This document shows, in pieces, positions 26,362-33,978 of a stretch of 64,000 bases of DNA. Each line of letters begins with the position of its first letter. Position 1 is the first letter of the stretch. The position numbers and the translations under genes were made by a program. A model generated the notes under the pieces. It was not told the DNA's origin, did no database searches, and saw only the letters and a program-made list of their open reading frames with translations. Location: the NCBI GenBank assembly GCA_900551615.1, contig URWN01000001.1, positions 62,001-126,000 of the forward strand, given 5' to 3'. Origin of the DNA: an uncultured Clostridium sp. GTDB taxonomy: Bacteria > Bacillota > Clostridia > TANB77 > CAG-508.

Positions 26362-27459
26362 ATGTTAAGAAAGGAAAATAAAGGAATAACGCTAGTAGCA
26401 CTAGTAATAACAATTATTATTTTATTGATATTGGCAGGTATAACGATATCATCACTAACAAATACAGGTTTATTTGCAAAAGCAAAAGAGGCAAGAGATA
26501 AAACACAAAATGCAGCAGAAAATCAAGCTAAAACATTAAATGAATATGAAGACGAATTAAATAAGTATATCTCAGGAACAACAGGAGAAAAGGCAGAAAA
26601 ATTAGCAGACAAAGTAAAAGTTGGAGATTATGTATCATATATACCAGATACAGTATCAAATACAGATACAAAATATACAACATTAATATCAAATTTAGCA
26701 ATATATTCAGGTTCAACAGCAAATACAACATCAACATTAACGCAAGAAAAAGATTTAAAATGGAGAGTACTTGATGTACAAAATGGACAAGTAAGATTAA
26801 TAAGCGAAGTTCCAACTACATCAACAATAACATTATCAGGATACAATGGATATAATAATGCAGTAAAATTGATAGATGATGCATGTAGTACATTATATAC
26901 TAATTCAAAATTAGCAAATAAAGTACAAAACCTAAAAATAGAAGATATAACAAAATATATGAAAACACAACCAACAGAAGATACAACACCATATTCACCA
27001 TCAACTAAATATTATCCAGAAATATTGCTAAAAGAAAAAGAACAAACAGTAAATGGAACAGTAGGAACAGAATTAGATGTAAGTGAACAAACAGAATTTA
27101 TAAATCAAACAACAAAACCACAAGTAAATTCATGGATATTAAGAAAGACATATTGGTTTCATTCTATGAATAATACGGACAGTTTTAAAGACACTAAATA
27201 TTATGAACTGTTTATAAATAATGGAAATAATTATTCACCATATTGGGTATCATCTCGTTGTATAGATGCTGACTCTTACCACTCAAGCTTTAATGTTCAT
27301 ATTGTTAATATGGGATTTATTGATGCTAATGGATTGTGCAATTCAGATACCAACAATAGTACTAATGAATGTACTTTCCGACCATGCATAACTCTAAATT
27401 CTAATGTCCAAGTAACATCAGGAAATGGAACAGCAGAACAAGCATATGTAATAAAATAA
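26362..27459 (+). CDS. Pilin-like surface protein with prepilin N-terminus
   Basis: A 365-residue protein. Its N-terminus MLRKENKG|ITLVALVITI plus a following hydrophobic stretch fits a prepilin peptidase site and the long hydrophobic pilin helix, but the usual Glu at position 5 of the mature protein is Ala. After a helical stem, the body contains WRVLDVQNGQVRLISE and, at the end, FRPCITLNSNVQVTSGNGTAEQAYVIK-like text (shown in part), typical of the clostridial surface domain that includes a W-x-V-L and R-P-x-x-T-L-x-S-N-V pattern. It is probably surface displayed. AAAGGAGG precedes the ATG. No pilus assembly genes are nearby. Confidence 0.7.
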   Translation: MLRKENKGITLVALVITIIILLILAGITISSLTNTGLFAKAKEARDKTQNAAENQAKTLNEYEDELNKYISGTTGEKAEKLADKVKVGDYVSYIPDTVSNTDTKYTTLISNLAIYSGSTANTTSTLTQEKDLKWRVLDVQNGQVRLISEVPTTSTITLSGYNGYNNAVKLIDDACSTLYTNSKLANKVQNLKIEDITKYMKTQPTEDTTPYSPSTKYYPEILLKEKEQTVNGTVGTELDVSEQTEFINQTTKPQVNSWILRKTYWFHSMNNTDSFKDTKYYELFINNGNNYSPYWVSSRCIDADSYHSSFNVHIVNMGFIDANGLCNSDTNNSTNECTFRPCITLNSNVQVTSGNGTAEQAYVIK

Positions 27460-27463
27460 AAAA

Positions 27464-27541
27464 ATGCGTATATTATATATTTTCAACTATAAATCAAAAA
27501 ACATAGAAGAAAATATAAAAATATACGCATATATTGTTTTT
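27464..27541 (+). terminator. Long-loop hairpin after the pilin-like gene
   Basis: ATGCGTATATT (27464-27474) is exactly complementary to AATATACGCAT (27520-27530), and TATATTTTC inside pairs with GAAAATATA. ATTGTTTTT follows. It is probably a terminator with an extended AT-rich stem. Confidence 0.55.
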
Positions 27542-27660
27542 AGACCAAATAAATTATGACAAAATTAAAAGAAAAAAATCAATCAAATACTTGTATAATC
27601 CCCAAAATTGTGATATAAAATACATATATAAAAATAAAGCTACAGAAAGGCGGAATTTTT

Positions 27661-28404
27661 GTGGAAGAAAATTTAGAAAAAGAAACAAAAAAAGTACTAG
27701 TAGTAGATGACGAACAAGCAATAATAGATGTACTAGTATATAATCTAAAAAAAGAAGGATATGAAACACTAGAAGCAACAGACGGAGTAACAGCAGTAAA
27801 TATGGCATTAGAACAAAAACCAGATTTAATGTTACTAGATATAATGTTACCAAAAATGGATGGGCTAACAGTGTGTAAAAGAGTAAAAAATTACTTAAAT
27901 ATACCAATATTAATGTTAACAGCAAAAGATGCAGAAATAGATAAAATAGTAGGGCTAGAATTAGGAGCAGATGACTATATAACAAAACCATTCAGTGTAA
28001 GAGAACTAATGGCAAGAGTAAAAGCAAATTTAAGAAAAAATGAAATATCAAATGTAAAAAAAGAACCAATACAAGAAATATCAGAAACAGAAGCAGACAA
28101 TATAATAAAAGTAAATGATTTAGAACTAGACTTAGACAGATTTGAAGTAAAAGTAAGAGGAGAAATAATAGACCTAACTCTAAGAGAATTTGAAGTGCTA
28201 AAATTCTTAGCATCACAACCAGGCCAAGTAATTACAAGAGAAACACTACTAGAAAAAGTATGGGGATATGAATATTATGGAGACATAAGAACAGTTGACG
28301 TTACAGTAAGAAGAATAAGAGAAAAAATAGAAAAAGACACATCTAGTCCTAAAATACTAATAACAAAAAGAGGAGTAGGATATTATATAGCAACAAAGAA
28401 ATAG
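27661..28404 (+). CDS. OmpR/PhoB-family response regulator, apparently orphan
   Basis: A 247-residue two-domain regulator. The receiver domain covers about residues 11-125, with acidic pair DDEQ, phospho-acceptor in LMLLDIMLPKMDG, LTAKDA and Lys in ITKPFS. The C-terminal winged helix covers 150-247 (LTLREFEVLKFLASQPGQV ... VDVTVRRIREKIEKD ... TKRGVGYYI), as in WalR/PhoP. It starts with GTG after AAAGGCGG. No histidine kinase gene adjoins, so its partner must lie elsewhere unless it accepts signals from the kinase encoded at 53.3 kb, which has its own regulator. Confidence 0.95.
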   Translation: MEENLEKETKKVLVVDDEQAIIDVLVYNLKKEGYETLEATDGVTAVNMALEQKPDLMLLDIMLPKMDGLTVCKRVKNYLNIPILMLTAKDAEIDKIVGLELGADDYITKPFSVRELMARVKANLRKNEISNVKKEPIQEISETEADNIIKVNDLELDLDRFEVKVRGEIIDLTLREFEVLKFLASQPGQVITRETLLEKVWGYEYYGDIRTVDVTVRRIREKIEKDTSSPKILITKRGVGYYIATKK

Positions 28405-28428
28405 AAAGATAAGTTCTTTCTATTTTTT
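28402..28428 (+). terminator. Terminator after the response regulator gene
   Basis: TAGAAAGA and TCTTTCTA form a perfect stem with loop TAAGT, followed by TTTTTT. It begins at the stop codon. Confidence 0.85.
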
Positions 28429-28434
28429 GTTATA

Positions 28435-28464
28435 GGCCAGTTGGGGCCAGTTGGGGCCAGTTGG
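28435..28464 (+). repeat. Three perfect tandem copies of GGCCAGTTGG
   Basis: The 10-mer is repeated head to tail without mismatch and is far richer in G/C than its surroundings. It leads straight into GACGTTTCT and the next hairpin. Confidence 0.9.
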
Positions 28465-28503
28465 GACGTTTCTGATGGGACAAAAATGTCCCAAAAGAAC
28501 CGA
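28465..28503 (+). repeat. GGGAC-type dispersed hairpin
   Basis: TGGGACA and TGTCCCA pair around AAAA (28476-28493), flanked by GACGTTTCT and AAAAGAACCG. It resembles the GGGACGGTTC hairpins after other genes but lacks a following T-run. Confidence 0.6.
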
Positions 28504-28552
28504 GGTTAAAAATATTTAAAATAAAAAGTATCGAAATAAAAAGAGGTAAAAA

Positions 28553-29611
28553 ATGAAAAGAGAAAATACAAGAAAAATAATGGTAGGAAATGTCCAAATA
28601 GGAGGACAAAACAAAGTAGTAATACAATCAATGTGTAACACAAAAACAAAGGACATAAATGCAACAGTAAAACAAATATTAAATTTAGAAAAAGCAGGAT
28701 GTGAAATAATAAGAGTAGCATGTCTAGATATAGAAGACGCAAAAGCAATAAAAAAAATAAAAAAACAAATACACATCCCAATAGTTGCCGACATTCATTT
28801 TGATTACAGAATCGCATTAGAAGCAATAGATGCAGGAGTTGATAAAGTAAGAATAAACCCAGGAAACATAGGCTCAGAAGAAAGAGTAAAAATGGTTGTT
28901 GATAAATGTAAAGAAAAAAATATACCAATCAGAATAGGTGTAAATGGTGGTTCGTTAGAAAAAGATTTACTAGAAAAATATAATGGAAAACCAACTGCAA
29001 AAGCAATGGTAGAAAGTGCAAAAAGACATGTAGATATACTAGAAAAATTAAATTTTTATGATTATGCAATATCATTAAAAGCATCAAATTTAGACTTGTG
29101 TATATCAGCATATGAAGAAGCTGCAAAAGAATTTGATTGTCCATTACATTTAGGAATAACAGAATCAGGAACAGAATTTAGTGGAACAATAAAATCAAGC
29201 ATTGGGCTTGGAATACTATTAAGAGAAGGGATAGGAGACACATTAAGGGTATCACTTTCAGATGATCCAATAAAAGAAATAAAAGTAGCAAAAGAAATTC
29301 TAAAAGACTGCAATTTATACAAAAATTCACCAACAATAGTAGCGTGTCCAACATGTGGAAGAACACAAATAGATTTAATTCCAATTGCAAAAGAAGTAGA
29401 AGAATTCTTGCAAACAATAGATTCAAATATAACTGTTGCAGTTATGGGATGTGCTGTAAACGGACCAGGAGAAGCCAAAAATGCAGATATAGGAATAGCA
29501 GGGGGAATAAAAGAAGGATTGTTATTCAAAAAAGGAAAAATAATTAGAAAAATACCACAAGATAAAATTGTTGAAGAATTAAAAAAAGAAATATTAGAAA
29601 TGGTAAAATAA
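28553..29611 (+). CDS. ispG: 4-hydroxy-3-methylbut-2-enyl diphosphate synthase
   Basis: The penultimate MEP-pathway enzyme, a [4Fe-4S] protein that converts MEcPP to HMBPP. The 352-residue sequence shows RKIMVGNVQIGGQNKVVIQS at the start, the TIM-barrel text VADIHFDYRIA and RINPGNIG, and the cluster ligands CPTCGRT (about 264-270) and GCAVNGPGEA. It lacks the long insert of plant-type enzymes. AGAGGTA lies before the ATG. It is followed 16 bases later by ispH, giving the last two pathway steps in one operon. Confidence 0.98.
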   Translation: MKRENTRKIMVGNVQIGGQNKVVIQSMCNTKTKDINATVKQILNLEKAGCEIIRVACLDIEDAKAIKKIKKQIHIPIVADIHFDYRIALEAIDAGVDKVRINPGNIGSEERVKMVVDKCKEKNIPIRIGVNGGSLEKDLLEKYNGKPTAKAMVESAKRHVDILEKLNFYDYAISLKASNLDLCISAYEEAAKEFDCPLHLGITESGTEFSGTIKSSIGLGILLREGIGDTLRVSLSDDPIKEIKVAKEILKDCNLYKNSPTIVACPTCGRTQIDLIPIAKEVEEFLQTIDSNITVAVMGCAVNGPGEAKNADIGIAGGIKEGLLFKKGKIIRKIPQDKIVEELKKEILEMVK

Positions 29612-29627
29612 CAGAAAGGAACGAAAT

Positions 29628-30488
29628 ATGGAGATACTAGTAGGAAAAACAGCTGGATTTTGCTATGGGGTAAAAAAAGCAGTAGATGGGGCAAAAAATG
29701 AAAATAAAAACTCAAAAAATGTCTATTGTCTAGGCGAAATAGTGCATAATAAGCAAGTTATAAATGATTTGGAAGAACAAGGAATAAAATTCATAGAGAA
29801 TATAGAAGATGCAAAGGGAACAACTATAATAAGAGCACACGGAGTCCCAAAAGAAATTTACGAAGAGGCAAAGAAAAGAAATATAGAATTAAAAGATTAT
29901 ACATGTCCAAATGTATTAAGAATACACAAAATAGTAGAAGATTACTCACAAAAAGGTTATTTTGTATTTTTATGTGGAAGTTCAAAACATCCAGAAAATT
30001 TAGGAACAATAAGTCATTGCAATAAAAACTCATATATAATAGAAAAAGAAGATGACACATTTAAAGCATTAGAAAAACTAGAAAAATCAGGAATAAAAAA
30101 ACTTTTAGTAATCTCACAAACAACATATAGTTTAGAAAAATTTTATATTATAAAAGAAATAATAGAAAATGAATTACCAAAAAATATAGAATTAGTAATA
30201 AAAAATACAATATGTGCAACAACAGAACAAAGACAAATAGAAACAAAAGAATTATCAAAAAAAGTTGATATTATGATAATAATAGGTGGAAAAAACAGCT
30301 CTAATACAAAAAAATTATATGAAGTAGCAATAGAAAATTGCAAAAAAGCTCTTTGTATAGAAACATACAAAGAATTAGAAAATTCACAAAATGATATAAA
30401 AAATGCAAATACAATAGGAATAATGGCAGGAGCCTCAACACCACAAAAAAGTATAGAAGAAGTAGTAGAATATTTAAATAAAGAGTAA
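29628..30488 (+). CDS. ispH: 4-hydroxy-3-methylbut-2-enyl diphosphate reductase
   Basis: The terminal MEP-pathway [4Fe-4S] enzyme, which makes IPP and DMAPP. The 286-residue sequence has the ligand cysteines in GFCYGVKKAV (Cys12), YTCPNV (near 95) and TICATTEQRQ (near 190), with the conserved GEIVHN, RAHGVP and GGKNSSNTKKL motifs. It is the stand-alone IspH rather than the clostridial IspH-S1 fusion. It is translationally close to ispG and followed by a terminator. Confidence 0.98.
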   Translation: MEILVGKTAGFCYGVKKAVDGAKNENKNSKNVYCLGEIVHNKQVINDLEEQGIKFIENIEDAKGTTIIRAHGVPKEIYEEAKKRNIELKDYTCPNVLRIHKIVEDYSQKGYFVFLCGSSKHPENLGTISHCNKNSYIIEKEDDTFKALEKLEKSGIKKLLVISQTTYSLEKFYIIKEIIENELPKNIELVIKNTICATTEQRQIETKELSKKVDIMIIIGGKNSSNTKKLYEVAIENCKKALCIETYKELENSQNDIKNANTIGIMAGASTPQKSIEEVVEYLNKE

Positions 30489-30494
30489 ATAACA

Positions 30495-30537
30495 AACCGC
30501 AAAGTTCTCAAAATGTCGAATTTTGCGGTCGATTTTT
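30495..30537 (+). terminator. Terminator after ispH
   Basis: ACCGCAAA and TTTGCGGT pair around GTTCTCAAAATGTCGAAT, followed by GATTTTTTT. The loop contains TGTCGAA, which is probably coincidental here. Confidence 0.8.
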
Positions 30538-30558
30538 TTATAAAAATAAAGAAAAATA

Positions 30559-30587
30559 TTGACACAACAAAAATAAGCAGTTATAAT
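30559..30587 (+). promoter_or_regulatory. Consensus promoter before the Rpn-like gene
   Basis: TTGACA, 17 bases, TATAAT: the best sigma-A promoter in the window. The 5' leader of about 75 bases contains AATTAAATTAGATCTAATTT, a palindromic AT stretch. Confidence 0.8.
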
Positions 30588-30669
30588 CTATTTAAATTTT
30601 AAATCAAAAGCTTTTAATCAAAATTAAATTAGATCTAATTTTAAAAAATCCAAATTTAAAACATTAAAA

Positions 30670-31326
30670 ATGGAGGTGAAAACGCATAAAGTGAATCAAA
30701 AGTTTGTATCAAACAGTAACTATGTTTTCAGAAGAATATTAAATTCTGAAGATTGTTTAGACATTCTAAAAAACTTAATAGAAGCAATATTAGATATTAA
30801 TATAAAAGAAATATCATTAAATCCATATTTAAAAAAGATAGAAAAATACCTACCAAAGGAAGAAAATTTTGGAATAGCAGATGTAAGAGTAACAACAGCA
30901 GAAAATGAAGAAATAAATATAGGAATTCAATTTATAGATGGAATATATGTACAAACCAAAATGTTAATGTATTATTCTCAAATTCATCTAAATCAACTAG
31001 AATATGGAGATAATAGAGAATTTGCAAAAACAATAACAATAAACTTACTAGACTTTAAATATTTTTCTTCAAAAGAATATCAAAAAATAATAAGAATAAA
31101 AACGAATGAAGGAAATATAAAACTTGAAGAATTAGAAATGTATACAATAGAATTACCAAAATTTAAATGTTACGATGAAAATAATATGACAGGAAAAGAA
31201 CAATGGATTCAATATTTAAAAGGAGCAAATGAATATACATTAGAAAAAATAAAAAATAAAAACAAATATATAGAAAAGCTAGATGAACTTGTAGAAAAAT
31301 ATTGGCTTGAAGAAAAAATGGAATAA
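30670..31326 (+). CDS. Rpn/PDDEXK_2-family protein with a substituted catalytic Glu
   Basis: A 218-residue member of the recombination-promoting nuclease/putative transposase (PDDEXK_2) family. The N-terminal NYVFRRILNSEDCLDILKNLIEAIL helices, the core IADVRVTTAENEEINIGIQ and the following MLMYYSQIHLNQL and ITINLLDFKYF segments match the family. The canonical core is D-x(10-12)-I-E-x-Q; here the glutamate is glycine (I-G-I-Q), so the nuclease is probably inactive. The start is uncertain: GGAGGTG lies at 30672-30678, inside the ATG-initiated reading, and would suit GTG at 30691. It stands alone behind a consensus promoter. Confidence 0.75.
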   Translation: MEVKTHKVNQKFVSNSNYVFRRILNSEDCLDILKNLIEAILDINIKEISLNPYLKKIEKYLPKEENFGIADVRVTTAENEEINIGIQFIDGIYVQTKMLMYYSQIHLNQLEYGDNREFAKTITINLLDFKYFSSKEYQKIIRIKTNEGNIKLEELEMYTIELPKFKCYDENNMTGKEQWIQYLKGANEYTLEKIKNKNKYIEKLDELVEKYWLEEKME

Positions 31327-31348
31327 GAGGGATTTTTACATCCCTCTT
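31325..31348. terminator. Bidirectional terminator
   Basis: AAGAGGGA and TCCCTCTT form a perfect stem with loop TTTTTACA between the converging Rpn-like and PBP genes. Confidence 0.8.
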
Positions 31349-31362
31349 AAAACAAAATTATA

Positions 31363-33636
31363 TTAATGTGACTTTAATGTAACTTTTACTACAGTACCAG
31401 CATCAACATTAGAACCTTTAGGCGGATCTTGTGAAACAACAGTACCAGAGCCCTCAATACTAATATTTAAATTTGCATTTTTTAATTCAGAAGTTGCTTG
31501 ATATTTACTTTTTCCTGTTAAATCTGGAACAGTTGTAGATACACGAGTATCTTGATCATAAAGCATAATAGTAGATCCTTTTGATAAAGAAACACCTGGC
31601 TTTGGAACTTGATCTGTAACAACTGTACTATTTTTATCATTAGAAGTTGTAATTTTTGAAGTGAAACCAGCATTTGTAAGAACCTTTTCTGCTTCTGCAA
31701 TAGTTTTATTTCTAACCTCAGGAACTGTAATTAAATCAGAATCATCAGTAGATTCAGCATCTGATGGAATTCCTAAATATGGTAAAATTTCAGTTAACAT
31801 TTGTGAAACAACAGGTCCAGCCAATGTTCCACCTTGGTGATTACTCTTTGGAGGTTTATATAAATTAAGTAATAAAACAACTTGAGTATCTTCAACAGGA
31901 GAAATTGCAACATAAGTAGCAACATAACCATCAATATCTTCTCTACCAGCTCTTGGTTCAGAAGTACCAGTTTTACCACCAACAGTATAACCAGTAACTC
32001 CGCCTCTCCAACCAGTACCATCTTCAACAACAGATTGCATCATAGATTTAACCTTTGAAGCTGTTTCAGTAGAAATAACTTGTCTAACTTCTTCTGTATC
32101 AATATTTGTAACAGCACCAGTATCCGTATTAGTAATAGATTTTACAATTCTTGGTTTCATCAAAATACCATCATTAGCAATTGCAGAAATTGCAGTAATC
32201 ATTTGCAAAGGAGTAATACTAAAACGTTGCCCAAATGAATAAGTTGCTCTTTCAACAGGTATAACAGTAGATTGTTCTTTAAAAATAGAACTAGCCTCAG
32301 CAGGCAAATCTACACTAGTTGTATCAAAGAATCCAAAAGATTTATAGTATTTATATAAAGTTGCAGTACCGATTCTAGAACCTAATTGAATAAGTGCAGG
32401 GTTACATGAATTTTCTAATGCTTTTCTTAAAGATTGAGAACCATGAGAACCATCTGTTTTCCAACAATTTATTCTAACTCCATCTACCATTTCATAACCA
32501 GGACAATAAAAATCGCCACTAACATCTGTACCAGTAATATTTTCTTCTAATGCGGCAGATGCAGTAATAAGTTTAAATACAGAACCAGGTTCATATAACT
32601 CAGAAACAGACTTATTAGACCACATCTTATAAATTGCATTTACCTTCTCTTCACTATTTAAAGAATCATAAGTTTTTGCTACATATTCATTAGGTGTAAA
32701 AGGTTGATTTAAATCATAATTTGGATAAGTGGCCATTGCCAATATATCACCAGTCTTAGGATTCATAACAATACAATTACCACCATTTTCAACATTATTA
32801 TCCACAACTGCTTGCTTTAAATATTTTTCAACAATAGTTTGAATATTTAAATCAACAGTAAGAGTTAAATCACTACCATTTTCAGCAGCAATATAGGTTT
32901 CCTCAGTATTAGGAATTTCTTCTTGACTAGCACTTTTTGAACTAACAATTTTACCAGGAGTACCAGCTAAGACCTTATCCCATTTATTTTCAATACCAGC
33001 TAAGCCTTGATTGTCACTACCACAAGAACCAATAACCTGAGATAAAACAGTACTATATGGATAATATCTTTTTGTGTCCTCATCAATATTTATTCCAACA
33101 GAAACATTATTTTCATCCATCCATTTTTTTAATTGATCAACTTTAGATTGTTCTACTTTTTTGGCAATAGTTTCAACTTTTGAAGTACCTGTAACCTTTT
33201 TTAAAGTTTCATCATAATCAAGTTCAAAAATATCAGAAAAAGCTTTAGCAACCTTTTCTTTTAAAGCTTGAGTATTATCAGAATTTTTAGAATCTTTTAT
33301 TTTTTCAGGGTTTATAGTTATAGTATCAACAGAAGCACTAGTAGCAAGCACTTTACCAGTAGAATCATAAATAGAACCCCTTTTAGGACTGATAATTTGA
33401 TTAATAGATTGCTGATTATATGCAAGTTCTTTTAAATAATTTCCTTGTACAAATTGTAGAAAGCCGATTCTACCTATCAATAGTGCAAAAATTAAAATTA
33501 TTACTATAAATATTGTTTTAATTTTTTTTGTATATATAAAATTTTGAGATTTAAATTCAGTATTTATTTTTGTTACTTTTTTATTTGTATTTTTATTATT
33601 TTTTTGGTTGTTTTTTTTATTCAATATTTTCACCAC
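31363..33636 (-). CDS. PBP2/SpoVD-type transpeptidase with two PASTA domains
   Basis: A 757-residue class B penicillin-binding protein. A very basic Asn/Lys-rich cytoplasmic tail is followed by a transmembrane helix at about 40-60 and the dimerisation domain (SPKRGSIYDSTGKVLA). The transpeptidase has SVFK (about 350), SCN (about 409) and KTGTSE (about 557). Two C-terminal PASTA repeats start near 642 (VPEVRNKTIAEAEKVL and VPDLTGKSKYQATSEL). SpoVD with PASTA domains makes spore cortex; vegetative PBP2 homologues look similar, so the role is open. Start uncertain: GTG as given, or TTG four codons later, which has better spacing from GAGTGGTG. The next upstream gene is divergent. Confidence 0.92.
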   Translation of the reverse strand: MVKILNKKNNQKNNKNTNKKVTKINTEFKSQNFIYTKKIKTIFIVIILIFALLIGRIGFLQFVQGNYLKELAYNQQSINQIISPKRGSIYDSTGKVLATSASVDTITINPEKIKDSKNSDNTQALKEKVAKAFSDIFELDYDETLKKVTGTSKVETIAKKVEQSKVDQLKKWMDENNVSVGINIDEDTKRYYPYSTVLSQVIGSCGSDNQGLAGIENKWDKVLAGTPGKIVSSKSASQEEIPNTEETYIAAENGSDLTLTVDLNIQTIVEKYLKQAVVDNNVENGGNCIVMNPKTGDILAMATYPNYDLNQPFTPNEYVAKTYDSLNSEEKVNAIYKMWSNKSVSELYEPGSVFKLITASAALEENITGTDVSGDFYCPGYEMVDGVRINCWKTDGSHGSQSLRKALENSCNPALIQLGSRIGTATLYKYYKSFGFFDTTSVDLPAEASSIFKEQSTVIPVERATYSFGQRFSITPLQMITAISAIANDGILMKPRIVKSITNTDTGAVTNIDTEEVRQVISTETASKVKSMMQSVVEDGTGWRGGVTGYTVGGKTGTSEPRAGREDIDGYVATYVAISPVEDTQVVLLLNLYKPPKSNHQGGTLAGPVVSQMLTEILPYLGIPSDAESTDDSDLITVPEVRNKTIAEAEKVLTNAGFTSKITTSNDKNSTVVTDQVPKPGVSLSKGSTIMLYDQDTRVSTTVPDLTGKSKYQATSELKNANLNISIEGSGTVVSQDPPKGSNVDAGTVVKVTLKSH

Positions 33637-33744
33637 TCTTTTGTTAAAAATTATAACATTATTTTATATTAAAGATATTTAAAAATCAATAAATTTAGTA
33701 AATTTTAGAAAAATAAAGTTACTAAATAATAATTTCATAGTGAT

Positions 33745-33923
33745 GTTTATTGATATATTCTTCTTTGTAAGTAACCAAATGTGATTGGAGCAATATTAGA
33801 ATTTATTAAATATTTTTTGGACAAGAGTTCACTTTAGTGGAAGGGAGTACAAAAAATATTTTAGAAAATCTTATATTGTGTATTGAACCGAGGTCACTTA
33901 CAAATATCAATATATCAATAAAC
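33745..33923. repeat. Long-hairpin element, full copy A
   Basis: The 179-base element folds end to end: GTTTATTGATATATT and TTTGTAAGT at the left match AATATATCAATAAAC and ACTTACAAA at the right. Inside, a 112-base core (33778-33889) is the same length as and nearly identical to copy B at 55416-55527. It contains GGACAAGAGTTCACTTTAGT and GGAAGGGAGT. It fills most of the 340-base gap between the PBP and comM genes; I see nothing else there apart from the divergent 5' ends. Confidence 0.8.
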
Positions 33924-33978
33924 AGCACATGGAAAATCAGTATTTATTAACAAAAAATCTAAAAGGAAAGGAAAAAAT

